Positions 22,755 to 22,887 of a stretch of DNA of 22,887 nt are shown piece after piece. The notes beneath the pieces are model-generated. The model was not told the DNA's origin. It did not search any database and worked only from the letters and a program-made list of their open reading frames with translations. The first letter of the stretch is position 1. Every line of letters begins with the position of its first letter. The position numbers were made by a program, and so were the translations under genes. Source of the stretch: H17-190 sp034435615 (lineage in GTDB: Bacteria > Chloroflexota > Dehalococcoidia > SM23-28-2 > HRBIN24); NCBI GenBank assembly GCA_034435615.1, contig DAOTWZ010000025.1, positions 1-22,887 on the forward strand, given 5' to 3'.

Positions 22755-22887
22755 ATGCGGACAGTCTTGGTGACGGTAGGCACATCGGCGATCAGCAACT
22801 TCGCGCGGCACAACAAGGGCAGGTCGCCGGCCTCGGTGAAGGAGCTGGCGTGGTATCTGAGGCAGACACCGCCCAGGGAGGCCAGCG
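22755..22887 (+). CDS. CARF-family protein, APE2256/TIGR02619-like, N-terminal part (runs off right edge)
   Basis: The 44 visible residues begin MRTVLVTVGTSAISNFARHN, matching the first strand and ligand loop (T-V-G-T-S-x-x-x-N) of the APE2256 (TIGR02619) branch of CRISPR-associated CARF proteins. KELAWYLRQTPPREAS follows. ATG 22755 is chosen because GAGG ends 6 bases upstream; ATG 22749, two codons earlier, is too close to it. The family contains both ring nucleases and CARF-effector fusions, and the deciding C-terminal part is outside the window. The 143-base gap before it holds a short inverted repeat (22720-22732) and no promoter that I would defend, so read-through from the CARF-HEPN gene is likely. 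Confidence 0.72.
   Translation, partial: MRTVLVTVGTSAISNFARHNKGRSPASVKELAWYLRQTPPREAS

Noticed and set aside
20253..22887. CRISPR array near the CARF genes
   Set aside because: No direct repeats of 24-40 bases with regular spacers are visible in the gaps 20253-20444, 21336-21372 or 22612-22754.

Overview
The window is GC-rich bacterial chromosomal DNA (genes mostly NNC/NNG codons) with strong Shine-Dalgarno sequences. It encodes PEP synthase, the MEP isoprenoid enzyme IspH, an EF-P with arginine at the loop tip, LLM-type flavin oxidoreductases and an ACAD10/11-like acyl-CoA dehydrogenase. Together with type III CRISPR signalling (CARF) proteins, this fits a free-living, possibly thermophilic member of the Chloroflexota. 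That placement is inferred from general resemblance and is not proven. I saw no rRNA, tRNA, insertion sequence or CRISPR array. No gene-free stretch exceeds 300 bases.

Region 1 (1-3439, minus strand) is a secretion cassette. Five exported proteins are followed by a signal peptidase I that runs off the left edge after its catalytic Ser-Met. Three of the exported proteins share a small domain with two conserved cysteines and a C-terminal V-x-V-x-V-V strand. One of the three carries ten perfect 9-residue RTX-type calcium-binding repeats. Two similar GC-rich hairpins bracket the first gene.

Region 2 (3640-10277, minus) holds housekeeping genes. ppsA has its own good promoter. cmk-plsC-ispH-glmS is tightly packed and probably one operon.

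Region 3 (10391-14401) alternates strands: an acyl-CoA dehydrogenase (+), a tail-anchored surface protein with carbohydrate-binding-like modules (-), and an LLM flavin oxidoreductase (+) preceded by a small ORF that overlaps its start as ATGA.

Region 4 (14540-20252, minus) is a compact operon: aroQ, M24B peptidase, efp, xseA, xseB, PHP phosphoesterase, PurN-like formyltransferase, zinc-ribbon membrane protein. It recalls the aroQ-pepP-efp...xseA-xseB order of Firmicutes.

Region 5 (20445-22887, plus) is the most interesting part: three consecutive CARF-family genes. The first is an NE0113-like CARF domain fused to a LuxR/GerE-type helix-turn-helix. The second is a TIGR02710-like CARF protein with a HEPN RNase motif. 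The third is the start of an APE2256/TIGR02619-like CARF protein cut by the window edge. They suggest a cyclic-oligoadenylate-responsive module with a built-in transcriptional switch, next to housekeeping genes and with no cas genes or array in view.
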